Part shown: positions 54,590 to 64,000 of the stretch, piece after piece
Numbering within the stretch: position 1 is the first letter of the stretch
Layout: every line of letters starts with the position of its first letter
Assembly (NCBI GenBank): GCA_003427395.1
Contig: BFEA01000371.1
Coordinates: 1,336,459 to 1,400,458, forward strand
DNA: 64,000 nt
Direction: 5' to 3'
Source of the DNA: Chara braunii
Lineage: Eukaryota; Streptophyta; Charophyceae; Charales; Characeae
Notes under the pieces: model-generated
The model's database searches: none
The model's input: the letters and a program-made list of their open reading frames with translations, nothing else
What the model was told of the DNA's origin: nothing
Translations under genes and position numbers: made by a program

Positions 54590-54627
54590 CTGTCTCTTAT
54601 ACACATCTAGATGTGTATAAGAGACAG
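54590..54627. other. Nextera mate-pair junction adapter (assembly contaminant)
   Basis: 38 bp made of the 19-bp Tn5 mosaic end (CTGTCTCTTATACACATCT) followed immediately by its reverse complement. This is the circularisation junction of Nextera mate-pair libraries, not genomic DNA. Confidence 0.98.
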
Positions 54628-54691
54628 GTATCTTCCCACATTTTTTTTATTTTATTTTTCTTGAAAGGAATGCTCCAATCTATTGGTTCTT

Positions 54692-54722
54692 CAACTTCTT
54701 CTTCTTCTTCTTCTTCTTCTTT
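54692..54722. repeat. (CTT)n microsatellite
   Basis: About 10 CTT units. A (GAA)n run of about 13 units lies at 55239-55276 in the opposite sense, so the two could pair as an inverted repeat about 550 bp apart. No gene is recognised in 54628-56462. Confidence 0.93.
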
Positions 54723-55236
54723 TCTTTCTTTTTTTCCCCTTTTTCCTTAACCCACTCTTCTAGGAGGGATGACCTGCCCTTCTTATCTACTGTTAGATAA
54801 ACTGAGGTGTTCGTTGGTGACTTGCGAAACGACCAAGGCCATGTCAGGGAAGAGAAAATCCAACTTGCCTAAGCTAGGGGCCCACAACAATTTCCAATTC
54901 CTGTAGGGAGGGGGGGCGAGAAAAGGTAGGGGCTCAGATGATTGAGCAAGAAGCATAGAAGTGCAATGAGGGAACGGCAATGGACTCATTTCCACTAATT
55001 GGGAAATGTGGCGACCAAAGTGATATGGTGACGTAGATTGCCAACCCCCAAGCCTCCCCCCTCCCCCCGTCTCCCGTCCCCGCTCCCCTCGCCATGAATA
55101 GATTGGAGAAAGTTTTTTTTTTTTTTTTTTTTTTGGGGAGCAGGTTGGGGAAAAAAAAAAGAAGTATCTGGTTCACATGCCCTTACTTTGCACAGCCTTG
55201 GTCCTTCAGCTTTGCAATCCAACTTCACTAGTTCTT

Positions 55237-55267
<31 letters not shown>

Positions 55268-56462
55268 AAGAAGAAGACGATGACCGTCATCAACATGGCT
55301 GTAAGCTGCACAAGCCGAGCGGACACAACACCATCCATCCATGACGTGGGTGTTTGGTGGTAGAATGAGCCAAACAGTGAGTGGAATACAAGTGGCATGC
55401 GATGTTGCTACCACATCACAGATCATGGTCTTCTTGCCTTGTTCCCATTTTGTTTCAGACATGTGATGACTAAACATCTTCGTCTTCTTTGCAGGCGAAA
55501 ACATGGACTGGCATTCCATTTAAAAATGACCTTTCTTTTCTAGTTGCACGAAAATTTGATGTCCCAGTTTTTTTGTATATTTTCCCAACCCATACTACTA
55601 CAACACACGTAGAAGGAATGCCGTTTCGTGATGCCGTTTCATGCCGGTTAACGAAAATGAAAACGGCATCCTTTTTTCATTAGGTCATACTAACCTGATA
55701 GTTGGCTTTCGGTAATCGGCATTCCTTCCACTGGCCGGCATGTAGTAATATGGGTTCCAATGCCCAAAAATACTCACACACACAGAAAAAAAAAACCGGA
55801 GAAAATTGGGAAACATTAAATATTGTGTAGTAAGTACTAGTAACATGGGCATTCCATTTTTTTTCCCCCTTTTTTTTTGAGGGGGGCATTCCTTCCTGGT
55901 AAAGACTAGCTGCCAAACACTCGCAAATGAATTTCTTTCAGGGCTTTTCCTTTCGGTCTGGTATCTCTCCTCCGCTTGCTGGCCGCTATATCAACTCTGG
56001 TGGTCTGGAAAACACCCTGGTCGGGAAACGGGCCGGCAAACACCCTGGTCGGATGAAGTCCTCTAGTTGCCTAGCCTCCCCTATGCTATGGCAGGGGGCT
56101 CCTCCTGCCGTTCTGGCTGCTGGTTGAGAGTTGTGAGTCTCTTGCAATCCTCCCTCTGTTCTCAGCTATTCATATTAACAAAATCTTCAACTGAGAGACT
56201 CTGAGGTCTTCGAGGTGTAGTGTGCCTGCCAGAGGCATCTAGACAAAAGTCCCGATGAGAGAGCAACTCCCTACCCTCTGCCAGCCCAGAATCTCACCGT
56301 AGAAACCTCCACATCCACTGATATCACCAGAGGACCAAGCACCAGATGCGGTACTTTGTGACGAAACAGCTGCAGTGGGCGAAAGCATTCACAGAACAAG
56401 CAGCCTCCCCGCACCACTCACCAGATTGTAAGATTGTTCATGCGATCCTAGCCTTCTCCAGT

Positions 56463-56625
56463 TTTTTTTTTAAACACACCCGCCCTGCGGTGCTAGTGGT
56501 GCTGACAGGATCAGACACCACGAGCACCCGGGGAGAGGCTTCGTCTATTGATGGGGATCACCACCTGCTGGAAAACAGGTCCAGCGTTCTTCACCTGCTG
56601 GAAAACGGGTCCAGTGTTCCTTTAC
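56463..56625 (-). mobile_element. SINE-like element with poly(A)
   Basis: On the minus strand a duplicated GAACGCTGGACCTGTTTTCC block and AGCAGGTGGTGATCCCCATC lead to CCCGGGTGCTCGTGGTGTCTG, a hairpin, a GCAGGGCGGGTGTGTTT linker and a short poly(A) tail (T run at 56463-56471). Confidence 0.75.
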
Positions 56626-57119
56626 AAAATGAATACAGAATGAATTCAGGATAAATACCAAAAGTTGTGTGAAACCTGCCAGCATTGATTACTCTGGCGT
56701 CCAGAGGATTGACTGTGCAGGTAGTTACGTGAGGGGAAGGGAGGAAACCTCTTCGCCCTAGTACCAGGCGGCAGATATCTGCTGCTAAAAAACTAGTTCC
56801 TCCCTCAGCATTTGGATAAAGTTACAGAAGGAGAACAACATTCTGAGAGGCTCTCAATTCCACCAGCATTGATTGCCTAGGAGAAACCCCGGGGATTGGC
56901 TGAGTGGCCTACTTCTGACTGAGTATGCAGGGACCGGGCTGAGTATGCCAAAACTCAGGCCGTCCGGTCTACTTAGGCACAACCATGCACACCTATGCGT
57001 CTTGATACTATTGATGGTCTTGAGGGGGCCTTCGGCAAGCAACATCCGGGGGGCACCGGAGAGGCTTATCTCAGGCTCATCTGATCATGTTGTGATTATA
57101 TCTCACTCTTGCAGCCGAG

Positions 57120-58181
57120 TCATGTAACAACTTCTATCAGGGCTAGGGGGTGAGGGGGGAACGGATCCGGGAATTCAGACGGGGCCCTCATCGGGAAGGT
57201 GGGGTCAATTTGGGTCCAATCGTTGAAGATAACTCCGTAATCTCTCGGGATTCCTTGCTCTGTCCCAGCGGCCCGGTCCCCTGTCCACTCGATTCGAGCC
57301 ATCCATCCACCTCGTTGCCTGCCCAACCATTCCATACCAAACCCTGTGATCGCCCTCTTTATATCTTGGTCAGTCTGAAAAATGTCTGACTGTGGTTTGA
57401 GGTCGCCCCATCTTCGTGACAGTTCCAACTGCACTAGTTCCTTTATCTGCCCGGTCAGTTCAGGACCCTCAATCTTAACCCCCTCCAAGACTAAGAGGCA
57501 GCGCTGCCACCAAAGCGCCCAAAGGACCGACCGTCTACCCAAACTATATAGGTTACTCACATAGGAGGGGGCACTTTCCATTGCCGGACAGTGTCCAGCC
57601 AGTATGGCTTGCCAAGACCGTGGCCAAGGAGTGTCCGATGTCGCTTTCCTCCAAATGTGGTCCCACCATCTCCACGTCAACACAGCCACCGGGCATTGCA
57701 TAAAGATATGCTCAATGGTTTCGTTCTGTTTTTGCATTGGGAATGCTGCGAAGCATCGGTGGCACCATGGATGCGCTTTCCCTTTTTGTTCTAAATGTGT
57801 GTGGTCAATAAGCCAAGCGTTTGTCGGCAGGCAACGATGGGCAATCTGCCATTGCAGTGACGTAATTTTTGGTGGCCTGAGTTTTGTTCCATTAAACCAT
57901 TTGATGGGTGTGAGGAGAGATCGATCCACATTCAGGTGCTGGGCCCATCTGTCATTAATGCGGTCCCTTAGTGCCCTCTTGGGCCTGAGCATCATGTACA
58001 TGGATCTGACAGATAAGGTGTTCAGGTGGACTTTTTTTCCAGTTGCCGCTGCTATCCCCCAGGTCGTTTGCCATTGCCATTCATCGGGGTCGATAGCAAG
58101 TTTATGTATCGGCGTTTGGGGAAGAAATGCCTTAAAGTCTTGTTCTTCTCGGAGTACACTTACTCGGTACACTTTGGTTTT
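57120..58181 (-). pseudogene. LINE 2 ORF2 C-terminal region with zf-RVT
   Basis: An open 350-codon stretch on the minus strand, stopping at 57120. It contains the zf-RVT blocks KITSLQWQIAHRCLPTNAWL, WCHRCFAAFPMQ, IEHIFMQCPVAVLTWRWWDH and RRSVLWALWWQRCLLVLEG, the C-terminal zinc-finger-like region of plant LINE ORF2 proteins. It is the best-preserved part of the element. Its upstream continuation is cut by the MITE at 58182-58432. Confidence 0.88.
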
Positions 58182-58432
58182 AACAGCGATTTCATCAAAA
58201 CGGACATTTTTTATTTTTCTTACGAAATTGAAAGTCCAAACTGCAACCAAAATTTGATGAAATTTTGGGTTGCCCCTCGATGTATCTGGACTCTGGCTGA
58301 GTCCAGAAACATCGAGGGGGTAGGGCGTTTTCAGAACGCCCTACCCAAAATTTCATCAAATTTTGGCTGCAGTTTGGATTTCCAATTTCGTATAAAAAAT
58401 AAAAAATGTCCGTTCTTACGAAATCGCTGTTT
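58182..58432. mobile_element. 251-bp MITE inserted in LINE 2 ORF2
   Basis: Inverted arms of about 88 bp start AACAGCGATTTC and end GAAATCGCTGTT. They contain AACGGACATTTTTTATTTTT and TTTGATGAAATTTTGGG in mirror image. TTTT flanks both sides as a possible target site. The LINE frame continues on both sides, so this is a simple insertion. Between the arms are CCTCGATGT-TCTGGACTC words that also mirror each other. Confidence 0.88.
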
Positions 58433-59363
58433 TTTCTCCCGCCACTCGAAAGGATTGCGAGAGCCTCGAAGCTTCCCCCTTGGCCTGATTGTGAAATATT
58501 CCACCAAAACATCCGATGGTCGTACCCAGTGGATCTGACCTATCCGTGTGACATCGCCTGAAAGAGCGACCCAGTCTCCTTCCTCCAGGGTGGGGCCTTT
58601 TTTTAGCACCCTGTACCAAGCCAGAGGGATTGCTTCGATGATCATTTCCAAGTATTGCTCCGTATGGCGGCAGTACCTGAGGGTATCTTGCAGCTGGGAT
58701 GCTGTTTTCCAATCTTTTCTCTCCTGATCCCATATATGCTCAACCCAAAGTACCCTATTTTTCACCCATCCCTTCTAGGGGGCTGTTGAACTGTTCAAGA
58801 TCTGCCCATGATGGGAGGTAATCCACCGGTTTCCAAACAGTGGTTGCCAACTTACTTCCTCCCAACGCTCTGGTGCCTATTTTTCGGGAAGGGGGAACCT
58901 GCGCCAACTTTTCAGCAATGATGGTCAAACTGGTCTACTGTTTGGCCCTGGATCTTGCTCGGGATCGACCAGTAGCGGTCCTCTAACCATGTGAGCGGGC
59001 TCACCTCTAGTGGGGCTAGTGGGGCCAATCGGGCGATGTGTTCCACGACCAGGATCTGCCAAGGGCCCACGTCTTCAACCATTTAAGACGGAGGGCCTGG
59101 ACTTTTGTTGTGGGATCAATGATGCTCAGGCCCCCCGCTCTTTTTGGTTGTATGACTGACTCCCATGCTACCCTGCTGATGACGTTGGCCAGTTCATCGT
59201 CTCCTCTCCGTAGGAAGGCCGCCACTCTGGATCTAAGCGCTTGAAAAGCAGTCTTGCTCAAGGGCCAGAGCACCGACTTATACCACAACGTTGCAAACAC
59301 TGCATTGTTAATAGCCAACGCCCGACCAAAGATGGAGGTATGCTTGTTACGCCAGTCAGACAA
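58433..59363 (-). pseudogene. LINE 2 ORF2, thumb/connection region, frameshifted
   Basis: 59363-59016 encodes LSDWRNKHTSIFGRALAINN...LWPLSKTAFQALRSRVAAFLRRG...VAWESVIQPKRAGGLSIIDP, the conserved post-RT block of plant LINEs. After stops near 59016 the reading is broken until 58765-58433, which joins the C-terminal piece across the MITE. Confidence 0.82.
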
Positions 59364-59387
59364 CTTGGCTAGGGATGGGGCTGAGAT

Positions 59388-60634
59388 CTAGTCGTCATTT
59401 GAGTGAGGGCGACCCAAGGCAGTCAATGATACTCCTAGAACTCGAACGGGAGCCTGCAAGGAGATCCAATGTATGTTGGGAGAGTCCGGTAGTTGGCCAC
59501 CTTGATAGTGGATCCACCACCCTTGGGTTTTACTCCACCAATTCACCACCATGTCAGAAGCTTGGGCGAACCTATTCCTTAGACATTGAACCTCCATCAT
59601 GTTCTCCTGAGTGACATCCACTATGATGGTGAGGTCATTTGCAAACAACGAGCATATCGGGACCGCGTCCTCCGGGATTCTCGTAATCTGAATTTTTTTA
59701 ATGTTCTTATTAACCCGGAGATTGGTCGATAAGGCTTCCACAATAATGAGAAAGAGAAAGGGTGCTATAGGGTCGCCCTGACGTACCGACCGCTCTAACT
59801 TAATAGGGGGGCCCAAGGTCCTGTTTATTTGCACCCTCGTGGTGGAATTGTGGTGCAGGATGCGTATCCACCTACGGAAGACCGGCCCAAAATTCATTTT
59901 TTCCAGGTGTTTGTCTAGAAAGAACTAGTCCACATGATTGTAGGCCTTCTCAAAGTCGATAAATATGAGGGCTGCATTTTGTTTAGATTGTCGGGACAAC
60001 TGAAGCACCTCGTTGACCAGTAGGATATTTTCGTGAATTTGTCTGTGATGTATGAACCGTGTCTGTGATGGGTGGATCACCATCTCTAGGACTGGGATCA
60101 TCCTATTCGCCAAAGCCTTGGCCAGCATTTTATAGGTGATGGTCAAGAGGGTAATGGGTTTATAATTTCGTATATTGAACTTGTCCCCTTTTTTGTACAA
60201 GAGGGATAGTACCCCTTGGCCGATTAACTCCCCCATGTCCCCTGTGCACTCGACCTCATTGTAATATTCCATTAGATCATGGTTCATACAGTCCCACATT
60301 GTTTCCCAAAATTCCTTCGGCAGGCCATCCAATCTAGGTTTTTTTTCCTCATCCATCTGTAGGAGGGCTGTCCATATCTCTTCCTTGGTCAGGGGAGCTT
60401 CGAGCCGCTCCTTCTGTTCAGGAGAGAGGGCTCTGTCGATAGGTTGAAGAAAATCCTCAACCTGTTTCTGACGGGACTCATCGTCAGTAGGAGGGATATG
60501 AGTAGCAAAGAGATCCTTAAAAAAGTCTTATGCAATTTTAATGCATCCTGCAGTTGTGATAATAGGTTGGTTTTCAGGCCCCCCTGGTCCATATAGTGCT
60601 TCCACGACAGTGCGCTTAGCTCTGGCGCGGGCAA
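59388..60634 (-). pseudogene. LINE 2 reverse transcriptase, catalytic motif altered
   Basis: RT blocks in order on the minus strand: DGLPKEFWETMW; GVLSLLYKKGDKFNIRNYKPITLL; YKMLAKALANRM; HPSQTRFIHHRQIHENILLVNEV; ALIFIDFEKAYNHVD (motif A); RSVRQGDPIAPFLFLIIVEAL (motif B); and SLFANDLTIIVD, which stands where F/YADD (motif C) belongs. The first catalytic Asp is replaced by Asn. A TAG lies between motifs A and B (after HVD, near 59924), another follows GRPHSNDD (59388), and a frameshift lies upstream near 60650. The enzyme cannot be active. Confidence 0.9.
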
Positions 60635-60659
60635 GGCTTAAAAATTTTGTGTCCATTGA

Positions 60660-61837
60660 ACCTTCGGTGATATAGTGAGAAAGTTTGCCTCAAATTCTAG
60701 CTCCCTGCCATCGATACTGGGCTTGCTGAAGTAATTGGTTTTTATTTCCTGAATGGCCTGTACGTAGTGTTTCGGGTCTTGTAATGTTGGCTGCTGTTCT
60801 TCGAGTTCCTGGAGTTGATTTAGCAGGTCTATTTCGTGCCGGTTTCGCTGTTTAGCCTGTTGTTTAGAGTACTCGTTACATTTTTTAGCTAAGAAATATA
60901 GGTCATTATTAAACTATGTGAGAAAGACATCTACCTCTGAGTAGCGTTCTTTCCAACATGCCCAGACCTGGGTCAAGTACTGCTGAAATGATTTGAGTCG
61001 GAGCAAAGAGGTGCTTAGTTTGTAGAAGCCCGGGCCTTGGTCCGACCGCTTACGAAAAGTCAATGTTATCATGCACATCTTATGGTCCAGCCCAGGGTAA
61101 GGACTAAATGGGAGAATTATAACTAATGTTAGACTGTCCGACAAATCCTTCGAGATGAGAATCAGATCGATCCTATATTTGGAAAGTCTGGTCGGATCAT
61201 TGTTTCGGATACATGTGAAGCTCTGCTTTGTTGAAAAGAAGCGGCGGTAAGTGTCAAAGAAGGAAAGAGAGTTGCACAATCGGTAGATTATGCCCTCATC
61301 TTCCTCCGCCTGTCGTATGGTGGATGGAAGGACCTGCCAACGATCTAACCAACGGTCCGGTGCTGCGTTAAAATCTCCAGCGAGGATGACATGAATGCCT
61401 TGCAGAATTTTAGCTTGAATCGTTCGGAAGAATTCCTTGCGTTCTGCTGCGGTATTCGGGGCATAAATACAGAAGACGCATACTATTTCTAATTCAAGCG
61501 CTCCCAACAGTGAGACCCAACGACCCTCCTCCATGTCTTTTTCCCAGTGTAGCACTTCTAGTCGGGAGTTTGGGGGGATCCATATTGTTGTTCCCGCACT
61601 TGCTGGTCGTGGTGCATGTGCCCTATAGGCCTGGTGTGACTAGACCGCCTTGTGTATTCTGTTGTGTTTGGGGGAGTCTGTCAGGTGTGTTTCCTGGATA
61701 CAAACCACATCTGACCAACATTGTCCTTCCACCCCCTGGAGAAGGTCACGTATGGCTTGGGACTTGTCTAGACAGAGTGTGGCGAGACCGTTAACGTTAA
61801 TGGACCTGAGATCCAGATCCGTGTTGCAGAGGGTCAA
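60660..61837 (-). pseudogene. LINE 2 APE-type endonuclease, nonsense-mutated
   Basis: It starts near 61837 with CNTDLDLRSINVNGLATLCL. SDVVCIQETHL (catalytic Glu block), IHVILAGDFNAAPDRWLDRW, RRFFSTKQSFTCI and SKYRIDLILIS follow, in the order of an APE-type LINE endonuclease that nicks the target for priming. TAG stops interrupt it at 61640-61642 and 60914-60916 in one continuous frame. After 60914 the frame carries a Gln/Glu-rich linker toward the RT. Confidence 0.88.
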
Positions 61838-61839
61838 CG

Positions 61840-62360
61840 AAAAAATTTCCCAAAATTAAATAACCATTCTATAGTGAAATTACATTCTAAATTTTAAATT
61901 TTCATTCCATCTTAAAAAATGTCATTCCAATTTTAAAATTTTCCGTCTTACTTGAAAACTTTCCTTCCAAGAATGGGGTATCCCTTCGTATTTGAACTGC
62001 ATGCTAGAGATGGAATGAAAGTGTGGACGAGTTCATGAAATATTTTAATTGGACTGTCATTCTAAGTAAGGATTTTCAATCATAAATAGGTTAATCCAAT
62101 CTAAATTAGAAGATATTTCTTGTAATAGAATGAAAGTTTAATTAAAACATTTCATAAACTCGTCCAGACTTTCATTCCATCTTGAACAAATAGATGTAGT
62201 TGGAAGGGAAAACTCATATTTAGACGGAAACTTATCAAATAAAATTGAAAATTTTAGAATTTGACGAACATTGGAATGATAATTTATAAATATGAAGGAT
62301 TTTTTTTTTTTTATGGAATGTTTTTTTACCTTTCATTTCGCGTGGGAATTTTTCTGTTGG
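61840..62360. mobile_element. AT-rich inverted-repeat element of about 520 bp
   Basis: Ends read ACGAAAAAATTTCCCA at the left and, on the minus strand, ACAGAAAAATTCCCAC at the right. Inside, GATGGAATGAAAGTGTGGAC (62006 onwards) is mirrored by CAGACTTTCATTCCATCTTG (62166 onwards), giving arms of about 65 bp. It separates the endonuclease start from upstream coding sequence on the same strand, so it probably inserted into LINE 2. Confidence 0.7.
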
Positions 62361-62441
62361 TGCTGCGCCAGGCTTTGTTTGGTCATATAACGCTTTAACC
62401 TATTCCGTGCCCATTTCGACTTTGTGCCCCCTTTACCAGTC

Positions 62442-62862
62442 CTATAGGTAATGCCACGTATGGTGATCCCATGCTACCCCTTCATTAATGATATTCTTTT
62501 GGGCTATGGAGCACAGAGCGGTGGTGATCTCTGTGTCGGGCCAGATGTGACTTGGCTTGATTTTGAGGTGTTGCAGTTCTAATAATGCATTGTGTGATAT
62601 CCAAGTCAATTCTGCCTCCTTTTTTTCATCAAAGAGGATATACAAATCGTTGTCTGCAATTTTGCATGAGCTCGATCCTACTCGTATCATGGCTTTTGTT
62701 CCCGCCTCATAGTGCGTTGTGATAAATTCCTTCGCGTCCTTTAGCCTAAAATTGTGCTGTCGTTCCGCGTCCTGTTGCAGTCTCCAGCCGTGCAACGTGA
62801 GCCCCCCCTCTACAGAGAGAATAATCATTCTCTTCCACTGGGGAGAGACCCACTTCCCACCG

Positions 62863-62866
<4 letters not shown>
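62442..62866 (-). pseudogene. Probable LINE 2 ORF1 remnant
   Basis: An open minus-strand frame, GGKWVSPQWKRMIILSVEGGLTLHGWRL ... EAGTKAMIRVGSSSCKIADNDLYILF ... KPSHIWPDTEITTALCS. It lies upstream of ORF2 in the same orientation but has no zinc knuckle or other firm signature. Assignment to ORF1 rests on position. Its 5' side is cut by a SINE-like insertion. Confidence 0.45.
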
Positions 62867-62894
<28 letters not shown>

Positions 62895-63016
62895 GGGAAA
62901 ANAACCCGAGNAAATGCTAGGGGTGCTGATAAGAGCAGACACCGCTAGCATACTCGGGGAGGCTCCATCTATTGGTGGGGAGCAACACCTGCTGGAAACC
63001 GGGTCCAGCGTCCCTT
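62867..63016 (-). mobile_element. SINE-like element with poly(A)
   Basis: The minus strand reads GGACGCTGGACCCGGTTTCC, AGCAGGTGTTGCTCCCCACC, then GAGTATGCTAGCGGTGTCTG, a hairpin with arms TGCTAGCGGTG/CACCCCTAGCA and a poly(A) tail of about 28 nt. Two single Ns (62902, 62911) lie in the short stretch next to the tail. Confidence 0.8.
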
Positions 63017-63274
63017 GACATTTAGAATTGAGTGGTCTGTAAACAAACAGGGCTCACATTAACATGCCATGTATCCATCGTACTAAAAACATGAGTGGTC
63101 ACCTAAAGCGACACGTAGGCACACTCCATTGACTGATGAGCATCATTGATTGCCCTCAATTGAGGGGATTAACTGCGCATCATAATCCAAATCAAATCCC
63201 TACTCTGAAACCCTCATCAAATGCCAAAAAACCCTTGCAGCACCATGATGAGGAGATACATTCACAATAGGAAG
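63017..63274. other. Intergenic, no gene recognised
   Basis: Unique non-coding DNA downstream of the right-edge gene. Confidence 0.5.
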
Positions 63275-64000
63275 TTAAAAAGTTAGAAAGTCAATTATAG
63301 CGGATCCCAAAATCATTACAAAGTCATTACCTACCCTGGATAGCTCTTGAGATACTAAATCAGAGAAGGCAGTCAAGTCAGATGATATGCCAATTATAGC
63401 GCCCCCCTCTAGATAGCACAGATGGGTAAGTGAGGCCGTTGTCCTACCCTGCGACCCTCCCACCCGGATCCCACTGAAGGAGCAAATGCTACCTCGCCGA
63501 CACGAACAGCTCATGAACATGCAGAGAGTGATCCCCTCCCCAAAAGGCCAACCTCCACTGAATATGACAAAAATCGTGCAAGGAGCCCGCTGCACCCAGC
63601 GACCACTCCCATCCGAATCGCTGTTGTAAATGTTGACATCACAACCGGCAAATTGGTCGTTATTATCGGTGGCGACAACCTGAATGACTTGGATGCGCAA
63701 GTCATCGCCATCATAACGAAGATCACAATCGTCGCCGTTATTATTGTTGTTGTTGATGTTGTTATTTTTGTCGTCGTTGCTGATGTTGTTGTTGTCGTTG
63801 CTGTCATGGTTGTTATCACCACAATCGTTGTTGTCGTCATTGTTGTTGTTGTTGTTGAGATCGGCGGTGAAACAGGTGAGATTGTCATTGTCTTTGCAGT
63901 CGATGTTGGGGTTGATGCTGTTGGCGTCTTCCGTGGTGTTGTCATCGTCATCATAGTAGCGGTCCTCCAGCGTAGCGCAAAGACCTTGCTCCTCAAGCTC
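63275..64000 (-). CDS. Asn/Asp-rich protein, partial (runs off the window)
   Basis: A continuous minus-strand frame of at least 241 codons, open at the window edge and stopping at 63275-63277. The edge-proximal half is dominated by Asn and Asp runs (NNNNNNDDNNDCGDNNHDSN and similar). It is encoded by AAC/AAT/GAC/GAT repeats and has scattered Cys residues. A more ordinary region follows (DDLRIQVIQVVATDNNDQFA, VNIYNSDSDGSGRWVQRAPC). I do not recognise the family. The last 50-60 codons may be intron or UTR, because a donor-like AGG|GTAGGA lies near 63450. The other strand's and frames' long runs here are shadows of the same repeat. Confidence 0.5.
   Translation of the reverse strand, partial: ELEEQGLCATLEDRYYDDDDNTTEDANSINPNIDCKDNDNLTCFTADLNNNNNNDDNNDCGDNNHDSNDNNNISNDDKNNNINNNNNNGDDCDLRYDGDDLRIQVIQVVATDNNDQFAGCDVNIYNSDSDGSGRWVQRAPCTIFVIFSGGWPFGEGITLCMFMSCSCRRGSICSFSGIRVGGSQGRTTASLTHLCYLEGGAIIGISSDLTAFSDLVSQELSRVGNDFVMILGSAIIDFLTF

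Noticed and set aside
63511-63996. Thr-rich minus-strand frame
   Set aside because: It is an out-of-phase reading of the AAC/GAC repeat. The Asn/Asp frame is longer, open to the window edge and continues into ordinary sequence.

Overview
The window is 64 kb of repeat-dense nuclear DNA from a eukaryote. It most likely comes from a streptophyte (green plant lineage), and a charophyte alga such as Chara is a reasonable guess. The basis is an intact 3-hydroxyisobutyrate dehydrogenase-like gene of the plant beta-hydroxyacid dehydrogenase type, an intact NAP1 histone chaperone gene, and plant-style LINEs (zinc-knuckle ORF1; endonuclease/RT/zf-RVT ORF2). The species name is inference. There is no bacterial operon structure. 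Most long open frames are microsatellite readthrough and were left out.

Only two genes look complete. An HIBADH-like enzyme lies on the minus strand at 2176-3120 and a NAP1 histone chaperone on the plus strand at 28629-29732. Both read as single uninterrupted coding blocks. A third, Asn/Asp-rich reading frame runs off the right edge on the minus strand (63275-64000).

The rest is mobile DNA and its debris. One decayed LINE occupies 4953-10392 (+). It is interrupted by a TTAA-flanked MITE and has lost the middle of its RT. A second LINE occupies about 57120-62866 (-), with a FAND in place of the RT catalytic FADD, nonsense codons and two MITE insertions. At least four families of short inverted-repeat elements are scattered through the window: a CTACCGTCTTC family, a TTAAACCACCAGTACC family with TTAA target sites, a CTAGGCTACC family with 8-bp target duplications, and a 251-bp family inside LINE 2. 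There are also poly(A)-tailed SINE-like elements with a 3' hairpin, tRNA-derived SINE-like pieces, a retroposed U6 snRNA fragment with a 14-bp target duplication, and many microsatellites and minisatellites. The stretch from about 11.5 to 25 kb is AT-rich and essentially gene-free.

The most interesting signal is a complete type III hammerhead ribozyme fold at 44671-44730 (+). It has three stems, the CUGAUGA and GAAA core boxes and a GUU cleavage triplet. A mirror-image half copy lies next to it, two degenerate copies lie at 41974 and 44113 (-), and two more eroded relics lie in a 301-bp tandem repeat at 14.3-14.9 kb. This points to a retrozyme-like, self-cleaving non-coding retroelement family.

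The assembly also has technical faults. A 38-bp Nextera mate-pair junction adapter is embedded at 54590-54627 beside a copied fragment of the 58.2-kb locus. There are a 715-bp and a 15-bp N gap in GA/GT microsatellites, and isolated single Ns next to duplicated contig ends.
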